Part shown: positions 51,536 through 62,647 of the stretch, piece after piece
Layout: each line of letters starts with the position of its first letter
How positions within the stretch are numbered: position 1 is the stretch's first letter
Assembly: GCF_016807805.1 (NCBI RefSeq)
Contig: NZ_CP063362.1
Location: 5,684,501-5,748,500, forward strand
DNA length: 64,000 nt
Source: Xanthobacter dioxanivorans
GTDB lineage: Bacteria; Pseudomonadota; Alphaproteobacteria; Rhizobiales; Xanthobacteraceae
Direction: 5' to 3'
Notes under the pieces: generated by a model
What the model was told of the DNA's origin: nothing
Seen by the model: only the letters and a program-made list of their open reading frames with translations
Database searches by the model: none
Position numbers and translations under genes: made by a program

Positions 51536-52454
51536 TGGGCTTTCCCCGCCCCGGCCGCGCGCGCCTTGCCGCCGCGTTGCTCGGCCTGACGCCGTTCCTG
51601 CCGCCGGCGCAGGCGCAGCAGGTGGCGCCGCCAGCCGCGAAGCCCGTGGGCGCGGCCGTGCCGGCCAAGGAGCTGTTCGGCCGCGCCGCCGGCCCGGCGC
51701 CGCTCGCCGCCCGGTCCATCGGCTTCTATTCCAAGGGCTGCCTCGCGGGGGCTTCGGCGCTGCCGGTGAATGGCCCCAACTGGCAGGTCATGCGGCTGTC
51801 GCGCAACCGCAACTGGGGCCATCCCGACCTTGTCGCCTTCCTCGAGCGCTTCTCCGCGCAGGTGCCGAAGGTCTCGGGCTGGCAGGGCATCCTGGTGGGC
51901 GACATGTCCCAGCCCCGCGGCGGACCCATGCTCACCGGCCATGCCTCCCACCAGATCGGCATCGACGCCGACATCTGGCTGACCCCGAGCCCCGGCCGCG
52001 AGCTGTCGCGGGACGAGCGCGAGAAGCTCTCCGCCACCATGATGGTGCGGGCCGACCGGCGCGACATCGACGCCGCCAACTGGCGGCCCGACACCTGGAA
52101 GGTGATCCGCGCGGCGGCCCTCGAGCCGCGCGTCGAGCGCATCTTCGTCAACGCGGCCATCAAGAAGGCCCTGTGCCGGGAAGCGACCGGCGACCGCGGC
52201 TTCCTCGCCAAGGTGCGTCCCTACTGGGGCCACGACTATCACATGCATGTGCGCCTCGCCTGTCCCCCGACAGCCCCCAGTGCCGGCTGCAGGAGGCCGC
52301 GCCCTCGGGCGAGGGTTGCGGGGCGGAGCTGGACTGGTGGTTCACCGACGAGGTGCTCCATCCCAAGCCCGAGAAGGAACCGGCGAAGCCCAAGCCGCCT
52401 TTAACCCTTGCCGACCTGCCCGAGGCCTGCACGGCGGTGCTCGGCGCCAAATAA
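51535..52454 (+). pseudogene. mepA: Penicillin-insensitive murein endopeptidase MepA, frameshifted
   Basis: MepA cleaves D-Ala-mDap cross-links. The N-terminal frame has a signal peptide (cleavage near AQAQQ), SIGFYSKGCLAG, WGHPDLVAFLERF and the zinc ligand motif HQIGIDAD (H139 and D146), then HDYHMHVRLACPP. Downstream the family motif SPQCRLQEAAPSGEGCGAELDWWFT continues in another frame to a stop at 52454. Adding one C to the C run at 52264-52268 joins both into a 306-residue protein of normal MepA length. As drawn, the product has a wrong C-terminus after residue 245. Confidence 0.88.
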
Positions 52455-52525
52455 GCCGGCGCGGCACTTGAGCGAAGACCGCGCAAAAACCCGCGGCGCC
52501 CGGATGCGACGACACGGAGGAAACC

Positions 52526-53431
52526 ATGACCGATCTCGCCGACCTCTTCCCCGGCTTCGCCTCGCACTATGTGGACACGAAGGCCGGCCGCATCTTCCTG
52601 CGACAGGGCGGCACCGGATCCCCGCTCCTCCTCCTGCACGGCTTCCCGCAGAGCCACGTGATGTGGCACAAGGTGGCGGAAAAGCTCGCGGAGCATCACA
52701 CGCTTGTCATTCCGGACCTGCCCGGCTACGGCTGGAGCGCCGCGCCGGAGGAGGGGAACGACCACTTCCCCTATTCCAAGCGCGCCATGGCCGCCGCCAT
52801 GGTGGAGGTGATGGAGCATCTTGGCTTCGCCCATTTCGCGCTGATGGGCCACGATCGCGGTGCCCGGGTAGGCTACCGGCTCGGCCTCGACCATCCCGGC
52901 CGGCTCGACCGGCTGGTGGTGCTGGACATCGTTCCCACCTACGTCATGTGGCACAAGATGGACCGGGCGCGGGCGCTGCAGGTCTATCACTGGTCCATGC
53001 TGGCCCAGCCGAAGCCGCTGCCGGAGAAGCTCATCGGCGACCATCCGCGCTGGTTCCTCGACTGGACCATGGCCAGCTGGACGGCGGCCAAGGACCTCAC
53101 CGCCTTCGATGCCCGCGCCATGGCCTATTACCGCGCGGCCATCGCCTCTCCCGACCGGCTCCACGCCATGTGCGAGGACTACCGCGCCGGCGCGACCATC
53201 GACCTCGCCCACGACGAGGCGGACCTCGCTGCCGGACGCACCCTTTCCTGCCCGACCTTCGCCGTGTGGGGCTCGGCGGGCATTCCGACCCGCGGCGTCA
53301 GCCCGCTGGACGCCTGGAAGGCGCTGGCGCCCAAGCTCGACGGCAAGGCGGTGGACAGCGGCCATTTCGTCGCCGAGGAGGCGCCGCAAGACCTGCTGGC
53401 GGCAGCGGGACCGTTCCTCTCGGCCGGCTGA
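52526..53431 (+). CDS. Fluoroacetate dehalogenase-like alpha/beta hydrolase
   Basis: The 301-residue protein matches the haloacetate/fluoroacetate dehalogenase family closely over its full length. The nucleophile is D110 in GHDRGARVGYR, with R111 and R114 that bind the substrate carboxylate, D134 (VVLDIVPTY), halide-pocket residues H155, W156 and Y219 (VYHWSMLAQP and CEDYRAGA), and base H280 (DSGHFVAEEAP). These positions agree with those of the Rhodopseudomonas palustris enzyme by my recollection. Such enzymes split the C-F bond of fluoroacetate to give glycolate. The start at 52526 is standard. No transporter or regulator is adjacent. Confidence 0.87.
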   Translation: MTDLADLFPGFASHYVDTKAGRIFLRQGGTGSPLLLLHGFPQSHVMWHKVAEKLAEHHTLVIPDLPGYGWSAAPEEGNDHFPYSKRAMAAAMVEVMEHLGFAHFALMGHDRGARVGYRLGLDHPGRLDRLVVLDIVPTYVMWHKMDRARALQVYHWSMLAQPKPLPEKLIGDHPRWFLDWTMASWTAAKDLTAFDARAMAYYRAAIASPDRLHAMCEDYRAGATIDLAHDEADLAAGRTLSCPTFAVWGSAGIPTRGVSPLDAWKALAPKLDGKAVDSGHFVAEEAPQDLLAAAGPFLSAG

Positions 53432-53722
53432 AGGCGCGCGACACCTTTTAAATGCGGTTTGGACTTGCATCCCTCAAACGGTGGATGCGGGGCGCGACGC
53501 CATGTCTATACTGAACAACATGTCTAGCTGAACAAGAAGCCCGCAAGGTTTCGTGCGCCCCTGTTCTTCGCGTCACGCACGTCTTCGGGCTGATTTTGGA
53601 TCCGGGCCGCTCCGCTGCGGAGCAACGGATCCACTCGCGCCGCGCGAACAGCCCGCGTGGCGGGACGACGTCGCACCTTCAAACATCCATCTCAATCCGT
53701 TGATGAGGACGGAGGGGCCGCC

Positions 53723-54136
53723 ATGACCACATGCATGAACCTGCCAAAAAGCCTGCCGGGCATCGCCCTGGGCTCCCTGATCGCCGCCGGCGTCTGCCTT
53801 GCGCCCATGGCCGCCAAGGCCGGCTGCCGCATCTTCCAGCACCGCGACTATGGCGGCTCCGGCTACACGCTGCACAACCTGGAGCGCATGAAGATGGTGC
53901 GGGGCGAAAGCCTCGGCTGCACCACCAACGGCCACGGCCCCGGCTGTGAGAGCGTGATCTACGATCCCTCCTGGAACGATCAGGTCTCCTCCTTCAAGGT
54001 CACCCGCGGATGCACCCTGACCCTCTGGCAGCATGTCAACGAAAGCGGCGCCCATTTCCGCTCCAACCGCAGCTACCGCTATGTGGGCAGCTCGTGGAAC
54101 GATCAGGCGTCCGAGGCCGTGTGCGCCTGCAAATGA
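53723..54136 (+). CDS. Secreted beta/gamma-crystallin-like protein
   Basis: The 137-residue protein has a signal peptide (ends MAAKAG near residue 33) and one or two Greek-key motifs: CRIFQHRDYGGSGYTL (the crystallin aromatic corner) and SWNDQVSSFKV, repeated as SSWNDQASEAV near the end; WNDQ(V/A)S(S/E) matches the double-clamp calcium-binding pattern N/D-N/D-x-x-S/T-S. It also has eight cysteines. The fold is known to bind calcium and stabilise proteins, and occurs in bacterial secreted proteins. A role in the envelope or in stress is inferred. Confidence 0.82.
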   Translation: MTTCMNLPKSLPGIALGSLIAAGVCLAPMAAKAGCRIFQHRDYGGSGYTLHNLERMKMVRGESLGCTTNGHGPGCESVIYDPSWNDQVSSFKVTRGCTLTLWQHVNESGAHFRSNRSYRYVGSSWNDQASEAVCACK

Positions 54137-54217
54137 AATCGGCGGCCTGCCGCGCGATCCGCGCCGCCGGCCTCCGGTCGTGCTAGTCTCAAAGCTGTTC
54201 CGTCGTCAGGAGTCACC

Positions 54218-54580
54218 GTGCCCGGGTTCCGTGCCGTCTTTCTCTGCGCCGCCCTGCTCGCGGCCCTGGCCGGCGCGGGGTGGATCATCCCGGCTTTCGC
54301 CGCCGAAAGCGTCGTCGGGACCTGGGCGACGCCGGGTCGCTGCGGGCGGCCCCTGTCGACCGTGATCGTCTATCCCATGGGGTTTTCGGGAGAGGACTTC
54401 TCCTGCGACTTCACCGCCGTCTCGCGCGCCGGCAATACCGTGCGCTGGCGCGGCGCCTGCTCGTTCGACGCGGCAGACCCGGAGAAGACCGCCGTCACCG
54501 TCCGCCTCGCCAAGGGCATGCTCAGCTACCGCATGAACAAGGACGGCTGGAACGGCCCGCTCCAGCGCTGCCCCGAGTAG
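54218..54580 (+). CDS. Small secreted protein of unknown function
   Basis: The 120-residue protein begins with a GTG at 54218, has a signal peptide (residues 1-29, ending AFAAESV), and a mature domain with TWATPGRCGRPLS, GEDFSCDFTAVSRAGNTVRWRGACS, and MNKDGWNGPLQRCPE. Four cysteines could form two disulfides. I do not recognise it as a named family; it resembles small exported proteins often seen in Rhizobiales. It is 81 bases after the crystallin gene and could share its transcript. Confidence 0.65.
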   Translation: MPGFRAVFLCAALLAALAGAGWIIPAFAAESVVGTWATPGRCGRPLSTVIVYPMGFSGEDFSCDFTAVSRAGNTVRWRGACSFDAADPEKTAVTVRLAKGMLSYRMNKDGWNGPLQRCPE

Positions 54581-54592
54581 ATCGGCCATCGG

Positions 54593-55036
54593 TTACCGCC
54601 GCTCCTGAAAGAACGCCTTCAGCACCTCCGCCGCCTGCCGCTCGGCGATGCCGCCATAGACTTCCGGCGCGTGATGGCAGGTGCCCTGAGAGAAAAAGCG
54701 CGGCCCGTGTTCCACTCCGCCCCCCTTGGGATCGGACGCGCCGAAATAAAGCCGGCGGATGCGCGCGAAGGAGATCGCCGCCGCGCACATGGCGCAGGGC
54801 TCCAGCGTCACGTACAGGTCGCAGTTCAAAAGCCGCTCGGATTTCAGCCGCGCGCCCGCCGCGCGCAGCACCAGAATCTCCGCGTGGGCGGTGGCATCAT
54901 TGAATTCCCGGGTGCGGTTGCCGTCGCGGGCGATCACCTCGACGCCGCGCACCAGCACGGCTCCCACCGGCACCTCGCCGCGCTCGGCGGCGGCCCGCGC
55001 CTCGTTGAGCGCCATCTGCATGAAGGTTCCGGACAT
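54593..55036 (-). CDS. tadA: tRNA adenosine(34) deaminase
   Basis: TadA converts adenosine 34 of tRNA-Arg(ACG) to inosine. The 147-residue protein has the zinc ligands H51 with catalytic E53 (TAHAEILVLR), and C81 and C84 (EPCAMC), plus DGNRTREFNDATAHAE and the RLYFGASDPKGGG loop. Full length and normal motifs suggest an active enzyme. It is divergent from the pseudouridine synthase gene, with 57 bases between starts. Confidence 0.95.
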   Translation of the reverse strand: MSGTFMQMALNEARAAAERGEVPVGAVLVRGVEVIARDGNRTREFNDATAHAEILVLRAAGARLKSERLLNCDLYVTLEPCAMCAAAISFARIRRLYFGASDPKGGGVEHGPRFFSQGTCHHAPEVYGGIAERQAAEVLKAFFQERR

Positions 55037-55093
55037 GGTGCCCCTGTCATCGCCGCGCTCGCCGCGCCGGCTCGCCTGTGCTAACTGCCCCTC

Positions 55094-57124
55094 ATGCCGC
55101 GCACATCACCGCCCCGCAAGGACAAGAACCGCGTTCCGCGCCAGAAGCGCGAACTTCCCGCAGCCACGCCCAAGGAGGGCGAACGCGTCGCCAAGGTCGT
55201 CGCCCGCGCCGGCCTCGGCTCGCGCCGCGAGATCGAGGAGTGGATCGAGGCCGGCCGCGTCGCGGTGAACGGCGAGGTGCTCACGGCACCCGGCGTCACC
55301 GTCACCGCCGCCGACGCCATCACCATCGACGGCGAACCGCTGCCGGAGCGCGAGCGCACCCGACTCTTCCTTTACCACAAGCCCAAGGGCGTGGTGACCA
55401 CGAACCGCGACCCGGAAGGGCGCACCACCCTGTTCGAGATCCTGCCGAAGGGTCTGCCGCGCCTCGTCAGCGTGGGGCGGCTCGACCTCAATTCAGAAGG
55501 CCTGCTGCTGCTCACCAACGACGGCGGCCTCGCCCGCGTGCTGGAATTGCCCGAGACCGGCTGGCTGCGCCGCTACCGCGTGCGCGCCAACGGCGAGGTG
55601 GACCAGGCCAAGCTCGATGCCCTCCTCAGGGGCGTCACCGTGGACGGCGTGGAATACGGCCCCATCGAGGCCGAGCTTGACCGGGTGCAGGGCGCCAATG
55701 CCTGGATCACCGTGTCCCTGCGCGAGGGCAAGAACCGCGAGATCCGCAACGTGCTGGGCGCCCTCGGCCTCCAGGTGAACCGGCTCATCCGCGTGTCCTA
55801 CGGCCCGTTCCAGCTCGGCGAGATCGCCGAGGGCGGCATCGAGGAGGTGCGCACCCGCGTGCTGCGCGACCAGATCGGCGCCGACCTCGCCGCCGCTGCC
55901 GGCGCGGATTTCACCGGCCTCCTCGTTGAGCGCGAGGTGGAAGAGGTCCCGGTGCGCCCGGCCTACCGCCCCGCCGGCAAGAAGCAGGCGGCGGCGGAGA
56001 AGACCGGCGGCCTGAAGGTGCCGGGCCGCCGCGCGCCGCGCGATGCCGGCTTCGATGCGCCCGAGGCGGATGTGATCCGCCCCGCGGAACCCCGCGCGCG
56101 GCGCCGGATGAGCGACGACAATGCCGTGGAAAGCCGCGGCTCGGTGGCCGACCGCAAGGGCCGCACGGTGAAGGTGGAGCGCGTGGTGGCCTCGAAATCG
56201 GATGCTCCGGCGCGCGGCGCGCGGCCCGGCGTCCGCAAGGGCGACGACGCCCGCCCGCCCCGGCGCGGCCGCGACGAGGCCGGCTTCGAGCGGCCGCAGC
56301 GCGGGACCGCCGGAGCCAAGGGGCGCCCATCGGGCCGGCCGTCCTTCCGATCCGACGAGCGCGGTCCGCGCCGCGATGCCGAAGGCAAGGAAGATTTCCG
56401 CCGCCGCCCCACCCGCTCCGGTCCCGAGGGCGAGGAGCGGCCCCGCCGTCCCCGGCCCGACGGCCCGCCCCGTTCCCGCGAGCGGGACGAGGTCCGTCCG
56501 TCAGGCCCGCGCCACGAGCGCGGCGCCGAGCGTCCGCGCCGCTACGAGGATGAGGGCGGCGTCAAGCGCAGCGGCCCGCGCCGCGCCGAGGGCGACAAGC
56601 CGTTCCGTGCCGACCGCCCCCAGGGCGACCGCCCGATCCGTACCCGCAGCGACCGGCCCGAGGGCCGCAGCGGTGGGGACTATGGTGACAAGCCGCGCGC
56701 CCGCAGCTTCGGCGACAAGCCCGCCGGACGCGCCGAGCGGTCGGGCGAGAAGCCGTTCCGCAGCGACCGGCCGGAAGGCCGCAGCGGCGGGGACTATGGT
56801 GACAAGCCGCGCGCCCGCAGCTTCGGCGACAAGCCCGCCGGCCGCGCCGAGCGGTCCGGCGACAAGCCGTTCCGCAGCGAGCGGCCCCAGGGCGACCGCC
56901 CGGTCCGTGCCCGCAGCGACCGGCCGGAAGGCCGCAGCGGCGGAGACTATGGTGACAAGCCGCGTGGCCGCAGCTTCGGCGACAAGCCCGCCGGCAAGGC
57001 GGGCGGGCGGCCCGGCGGGTTCGGTGGCAAGCCGGGCGGCAAGCCCTCCGGCGGCAGGCCGGCAGGCGGCAAGCCCGGCGGCCGGCCCGGCGGAAAACCC
57101 GCCGCCCCGCGCGGAAAGCGCTGA
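55094..57124 (+). CDS. RluB/RsuA-family pseudouridine synthase with long repetitive tail
   Basis: The first 300 residues are an S4 domain (KEGERVAKVVARAGLGSRREIEEWIEAGRVAVNGEV) and a pseudouridine synthase domain with catalytic D131 in VGRLDLNSEGLLLLTNDG and GKNREIRNVLGALGLQVNRLIRVSYGPF. This corresponds to the RluB/RsuA group, modifying 23S or 16S rRNA. Residues 300-676 are a disordered, Arg/Gly/Pro-rich tail that contains imperfect 38-residue repeats (SDRPEGRSGGDYGDKPR...). The tail is unusually long and probably binds RNA nonspecifically. Which rRNA position is modified cannot be told. Confidence 0.9.
   Translation: MPRTSPPRKDKNRVPRQKRELPAATPKEGERVAKVVARAGLGSRREIEEWIEAGRVAVNGEVLTAPGVTVTAADAITIDGEPLPERERTRLFLYHKPKGVVTTNRDPEGRTTLFEILPKGLPRLVSVGRLDLNSEGLLLLTNDGGLARVLELPETGWLRRYRVRANGEVDQAKLDALLRGVTVDGVEYGPIEAELDRVQGANAWITVSLREGKNREIRNVLGALGLQVNRLIRVSYGPFQLGEIAEGGIEEVRTRVLRDQIGADLAAAAGADFTGLLVEREVEEVPVRPAYRPAGKKQAAAEKTGGLKVPGRRAPRDAGFDAPEADVIRPAEPRARRRMSDDNAVESRGSVADRKGRTVKVERVVASKSDAPARGARPGVRKGDDARPPRRGRDEAGFERPQRGTAGAKGRPSGRPSFRSDERGPRRDAEGKEDFRRRPTRSGPEGEERPRRPRPDGPPRSRERDEVRPSGPRHERGAERPRRYEDEGGVKRSGPRRAEGDKPFRADRPQGDRPIRTRSDRPEGRSGGDYGDKPRARSFGDKPAGRAERSGEKPFRSDRPEGRSGGDYGDKPRARSFGDKPAGRAERSGDKPFRSERPQGDRPVRARSDRPEGRSGGDYGDKPRGRSFGDKPAGKAGGRPGGFGGKPGGKPSGGRPAGGKPGGRPGGKPAAPRGKR
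56648..56997 (+). repeat. Tandem 114-base repeats in the pseudouridine synthase tail
   Basis: Copies start at 56648, 56762 and 56915; the third is offset by an extra 39 bases. Each encodes about 38 residues with few changes. Near-identity at the DNA level suggests recent expansion. Confidence 0.85.
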
Positions 57125-57142
57125 CCGGACGCGCGGCCCGCC

Positions 57143-57694
57143 ATGCGCATCGTCGGCGGCAGCCTCAAGGGGCGGACGCTGAAAGGCCCCTCCTCCAGTG
57201 CCACGCGTCCCACCTCGGACCGGCTGCGGGAAAGCCTGTTCAACGTGCTGGCCCACGCCTATGGCGACCCATGCGACGGCGCCCGCGTGCTGGATCTCTT
57301 CGCCGGCACGGGGGCGTTGGGCATCGAGGCGCTCTCGCGCGGCGCGCGCTTCGCCGTGTTCGTGGAGGACGCGGCGGAAGCGCGCGGCCTCATCCGCGAC
57401 AATATGGAGGCGCTTCGCCTCACCGGCGTCGCCCGGATCTTCCGCCGCGACGCCACGCGCCTCGGCGAGATGGGGCCGGGCGAGCCCCATGGCCTCGCCT
57501 TCTGCGATCCGCCCTACGGCAAGGGCCTCGCCGAGCAGGCGGTGGCGAGCGCCCTGGCGGGTGGCTGGCTCACCCCGGATGCGCTGCTCGTGGTGGAGGA
57601 GCGCACCGGGGCCTTTGCCGTACCGGAAGGCTTCCGGGAACTGGAGCGCCGCGCCTATGACGAGAGCGAGCTCACGTTTCTCGAACGTGCCTGA
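57143..57694 (+). CDS. rsmD: 16S rRNA (guanine(966)-N2)-methyltransferase
   Basis: RsmD methylates G966 of 16S rRNA. The 183-residue protein starts MRIVGGSLKGRTLK, with RPTSDRLRESLFNVL (residues 22-36), the SAM motif DLFAGTGALGIEALSRGA (51-68) and the catalytic DPPY at residues 122-125. It begins 19 bases after the pseudouridine synthase, likely cotranscribed, so two rRNA modification enzymes are linked. Confidence 0.95.
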   Translation: MRIVGGSLKGRTLKGPSSSATRPTSDRLRESLFNVLAHAYGDPCDGARVLDLFAGTGALGIEALSRGARFAVFVEDAAEARGLIRDNMEALRLTGVARIFRRDATRLGEMGPGEPHGLAFCDPPYGKGLAEQAVASALAGGWLTPDALLVVEERTGAFAVPEGFRELERRAYDESELTFLERA

Positions 57695-57753
57695 TGCCCG
57701 CCTTGCCGGGCGGCCGGTGCCCGCTTAATGCTGGACGCAACGAGGAGGCCGCC

Positions 57754-58497
57754 ATGCCGCAGATGAACGCCACCGTCGATCCCGCCGAGGTCGCCCGCTT
57801 CGACGCGCTGGGCGCCCAATGGTGGGACGAGAAGGGCAAGATGGCCCCGCTCCACGCCATGAACCCGGCGCGGCTCGCTTTCCTGCGCGATGCGCTGGTG
57901 CGCCGGCTCGGCCGCGACGGCCGGGCGCTGCGCCCCCTCAAGGGCCTCACCCTCCTCGACATCGGCTGCGGCGGCGGCCTGCTCTGCGAGCCCCTCGCCC
58001 GCATGGGCGCGCATGTGACCGGCATCGACCCCGCGCCCGGCAATATCGACATCGCCCGCGCCCACGCGGATGCATCTGGCCTCGCCATCGACTATCTGCC
58101 GGTCACCGCCGAGGAACTCGCCGCGCGCGGCGCCCGCTTCGACGTGGTGGTGGCGCTGGAGGTGGTGGAGCACGTGGCCGACGTGGGCCTCTTTGTCCGC
58201 ACCGCCGGGCAACTCGTGGCGGAGGGAGGCGTGCTGGTCCTGTCCACCCTGAACCGCACGGCGAAGAGCTTCGCCCTCGCCATCGTCGGGGCCGAATACG
58301 TGCTGCGCTGGCTGCCCCCCGGGACCCATCGCTGGGAGAAGTTCATCACGCCCGAGGAACTGGAGGCGACGCTGGCCGCCGCCGGCTTCTGCGCGCACGA
58401 GAAGGTGGGGATGGCCTACGGGCCGATCTCCGGCGACTTCCGGCTGACCGAGGACCTGTCGGTAAACTACTTCATGGTGGCCGAGCGGGCCGCGTAG
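57754..58497 (+). CDS. ubiG: Ubiquinone biosynthesis O-methyltransferase UbiG
   Basis: UbiG carries out both O-methylations in ubiquinone synthesis. The 247-residue protein has the characteristic N-terminus [37 protein letters not shown], the SAM motif [20 protein letters not shown] near residue 67, [12 protein letters not shown] near 129 and a C-terminal [19 protein letters not shown] segment. Start at 57754 has a GAGGAGG ribosome binding site; the longer frame from 57694 is rejected although it overlaps the rsmD stop. Confidence 0.95.
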   Translation: MPQMNATVDPAEVARFDALGAQWWDEKGKMAPLHAMNPARLAFLRDALVRRLGRDGRALRPLKGLTLLDIGCGGGLLCEPLARMGAHVTGIDPAPGNIDIARAHADASGLAIDYLPVTAEELAARGARFDVVVALEVVEHVADVGLFVRTAGQLVAEGGVLVLSTLNRTAKSFALAIVGAEYVLRWLPPGTHRWEKFITPEELEATLAAAGFCAHEKVGMAYGPISGDFRLTEDLSVNYFMVAERAA

Positions 58498-58657
58498 GCG
58501 GGCGGCCCCGCGCCTGAAGCATTCCGGATCCCCGCCGCGCGGAACCGCGCGATGCCGGCCGGCGCGAAAGCTGGACACGGCCCGCCAAAGCGCTCACCCT
58601 TTTGCATCCTTGAGATCCTGGGCGACCCCATTGCGGCCCGGGGGAGATTGCCGTGCC

Positions 58658-60160
58658 ATGACTGCCCCCTCTTCTGCCCCCTTTCCATTCGACAATTCCT
58701 ACGCGCGGGACCTTCCCGGCTTCTACGCGCCCGCGCAGCCGACCCCCGTGACGGCGCCGGCGCTGGTGAAGGTGAACACCGGCCTTGCCGAGGAGCTCGG
58801 CCTCGACCCGATGACCCTCGCCACCCCTGAAGGCGTCGCAGTCTTCGCCGGCCAGCGGGTGCCGGAGGGCGCCGAGCCCATCGCCCTCGCCTATGCCGGG
58901 CACCAGTTCGGCCATTTCTCGCCCCAGCTCGGCGACGGCCGCGCGATCCTGCTGGGCGAGGTGGTGGGGCGCGACGGGCGCCGCCGCGACATCCAGCTCA
59001 AGGGCTCCGGCCCCACCCCCTTCTCCCGCCGCGGCGACGGACGCGCCGCGCTCGGCCCGGTGCTGCGCGAATACACCGTGAGCGAGGCCATGGCGGCGCT
59101 GGGCATCCCCACCACGCGGGCGCTGGCGGCGGTGACCACCGGCGAGCCCATCGTGCGCGAACGGGCGCTGCCCGGCGCGGTGCTGACCCGGGTGGCGGCG
59201 AGCCACATCCGCATCGGCACCTTCCAGTTCTTCGCCGCCCGCAAGGCGACCGACGCCGTGCGCCAGCTCGCCGACTACACCATCGCCCGCCACTATCCGG
59301 ACATCGCCGGCGCGCCGCGGCCCTATCACGCGCTGCTCGACGCGGTGATCGACCGACAAGCGGCGCTGGTGGCGCGCTGGCTTCTGGTGGGCTTCATCCA
59401 TGGCGTCATGAACACGGACAACATGTCCGTCTCCGGCGAGACCATCGATTACGGCCCCTGCGCCTTCCTGGACGCCTACGACCCGTCGACGGTGTTCTCA
59501 TCCATCGACCAGATGGGCCGCTATGCCTATGGCAACCAGCCGGACATCGCCCATTGGAACCTCGCCCGCTTCGCTGAATGCCTCATTCCGCTGCTGGACG
59601 AGGACAAGGACGCGGCCATCGCCGCCGCCAACGACGCGCTGGGCCGCTTCCCGACGCGCTTCAAGGCCGCGCACCACGCCGGCCTCATCGCCAAGATCGG
59701 GCTCGATGGCGCGCCGGATGAGGCCGTGGCCGAGGCGGATCTGGCTCTCGCCCTCGACCTCTTGGCGGTGATGGCGGCGTCGAAGGCGGATTTCACCCTC
59801 ACCTTCCGGCGGCTCGGCGCCTTCGCCGCCGATCCGGAGGCGGAAGGTTCCGTGCGCGACCTGTTCCTCGACCGGGAGGCCTTCGACGCCTGGGCGATGC
59901 GCTGGCGGGAGCGGCTGGACGCAAGGGGACGCGACGGCGCCGCGGTGCGCGCGGCCATGGACCGGGTGAACCCGGCCTTCATTCCGCGCAACCATCTGGT
60001 GGAAGCGGTGATTACCGCGGCCATCGAGCGTGGCGATTTCTCTCCCTTCGAGGAGCTCAACAAGGTCCTGGCGCGGCCGTACGAGGACCAGCCGGCCTTT
60101 GCCGCCTACGCCGAACTCCCCCCGCAGATGGAGGGCTACCAGACGTTCTGCGGGACGTGA
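58658..60160 (+). CDS. selO: SelO (YdiU) protein adenylyltransferase
   Basis: SelO is a pseudokinase-fold enzyme that attaches AMP to serine, threonine or tyrosine of proteins involved in redox balance. The 500-residue protein begins with [17 protein letters not shown], then [67 protein letters not shown] (nucleotide-binding region), [29 protein letters not shown] (the DFG-equivalent and metal-binding loop), and ends FCGT. The cysteine before the C-terminus is the position of selenocysteine in the eukaryotic form. Full length and intact motifs. Confidence 0.95.
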   Translation: MTAPSSAPFPFDNSYARDLPGFYAPAQPTPVTAPALVKVNTGLAEELGLDPMTLATPEGVAVFAGQRVPEGAEPIALAYAGHQFGHFSPQLGDGRAILLGEVVGRDGRRRDIQLKGSGPTPFSRRGDGRAALGPVLREYTVSEAMAALGIPTTRALAAVTTGEPIVRERALPGAVLTRVAASHIRIGTFQFFAARKATDAVRQLADYTIARHYPDIAGAPRPYHALLDAVIDRQAALVARWLLVGFIHGVMNTDNMSVSGETIDYGPCAFLDAYDPSTVFSSIDQMGRYAYGNQPDIAHWNLARFAECLIPLLDEDKDAAIAAANDALGRFPTRFKAAHHAGLIAKIGLDGAPDEAVAEADLALALDLLAVMAASKADFTLTFRRLGAFAADPEAEGSVRDLFLDREAFDAWAMRWRERLDARGRDGAAVRAAMDRVNPAFIPRNHLVEAVITAAIERGDFSPFEELNKVLARPYEDQPAFAAYAELPPQMEGYQTFCGT

Positions 60161-60211
60161 ACCTCATCGGGCGGCGCAGCGCTGCCTGAGAAACCGGAAA
60201 TCCAAACGAAA

Positions 60212-60235
60212 AGGGCGCGGCCGAAGCCGCGCCCT
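60212..60235 (-). terminator. Terminator of groEL
   Basis: A 10-bp stem (60212-60221 with 60226-60235) and a four-base loop are followed on the minus strand by TTTTCGTTTGG. It lies about 100 bases beyond the groEL stop, and in the plus direction ends selO as well. Confidence 0.85.
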
Positions 60236-60262
60236 CTCGCATACCTCAGATGAGGCGATGGA

Positions 60263-62011
<1,749 letters not shown>

Positions 62012-62052
62012 TCAGTTCCGGCTGGACCGGAGGGCGATCACTCGCCGGCAGA

Positions 62053-62343
62053 TCACTTGGTGATCACGCCGAGGATGTCGCTCTCCTTCATGATGAGCAG
62101 GTCGGCGCCGTCGATCTTCACTTCGGTGCCCGACCACTTGCCGAACAGCACGCGGTCACCGGCCTTCACGTCGAGGGGGACGAGCTTGCCCGCCTCGTCG
62201 CGCGCGCCAGCGCCAACCGCGATCACCTCGCCCTCCTGGGGCTTTTCCTTGACGGTGTCGGGGATGATGATGCCGCCAGCGGTCTTCTGCTCGGCTTCGA
62301 TGCGCTTGACGACCACACGGTCGTGCAGGGGACGGAAGGACAT
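62053..62343 (-). CDS. groES: Co-chaperonin GroES
   Basis: The 96-residue protein starts [79 protein letters not shown], the mobile loop and roof of GroES, and ends with ILGVITK. The start at 62343 is the family start; the frame from 62394 is a non-conserved extension. Its promoter and CIRCE operator lie directly upstream. Confidence 0.98.
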   Translation of the reverse strand: MSFRPLHDRVVVKRIEAEQKTAGGIIIPDTVKEKPQEGEVIAVGAGARDEAGKLVPLDVKAGDRVLFGKWSGTEVKIDGADLLIMKESDILGVITK

Positions 62344-62387
62344 GTATATACCTCTCCGAGGGGCGCGAGCCCGAGGGCTCGCCGGTT

Positions 62388-62414
62388 CTGGCACTCATGC
62401 GGGGAGAGTGCCAA
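62388..62414 (-). promoter_or_regulatory. CIRCE operator (HrcA binding site)
   Basis: The minus strand reads TTGGCACTC-N9-GAGTGCCAG, matching the CIRCE consensus TTAGCACTC-N9-GAGTGCTAA with compensating changes in both arms. It lies 45 bases upstream of groES and close to the likely transcription start, the standard arrangement for HrcA repression. Confidence 0.93.
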
Positions 62415-62424
62415 GCTCGTTGCG

Positions 62425-62453
62425 GAGATAAGCGGGCCATCCCGCCCCGTCAA
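62425..62453 (-). promoter_or_regulatory. Promoter of groESL
   Basis: On the minus strand TTGACG (62448-62453) and TATCTC (62425-62430) are separated by exactly 17 bases, directly upstream of the CIRCE element. Confidence 0.8.
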
Positions 62454-62647
62454 GGCGCGGTGCAACATATGGCATGGCGGCGGGTGGCGGACGTAAAACT
62501 AGCAAAGCGGTAACCCTGCCAGCCTATGGTTCAAGCCAAGCCATGGAATCGACGTGGACGGTGCCAGCCATTATGGTCGGCGGCACCGGCTGGTGTGGCG
62601 GGCGATTGGAAACTGGCCCCAGGCGGGCGGGAGGCCTCGGAAAGCTC

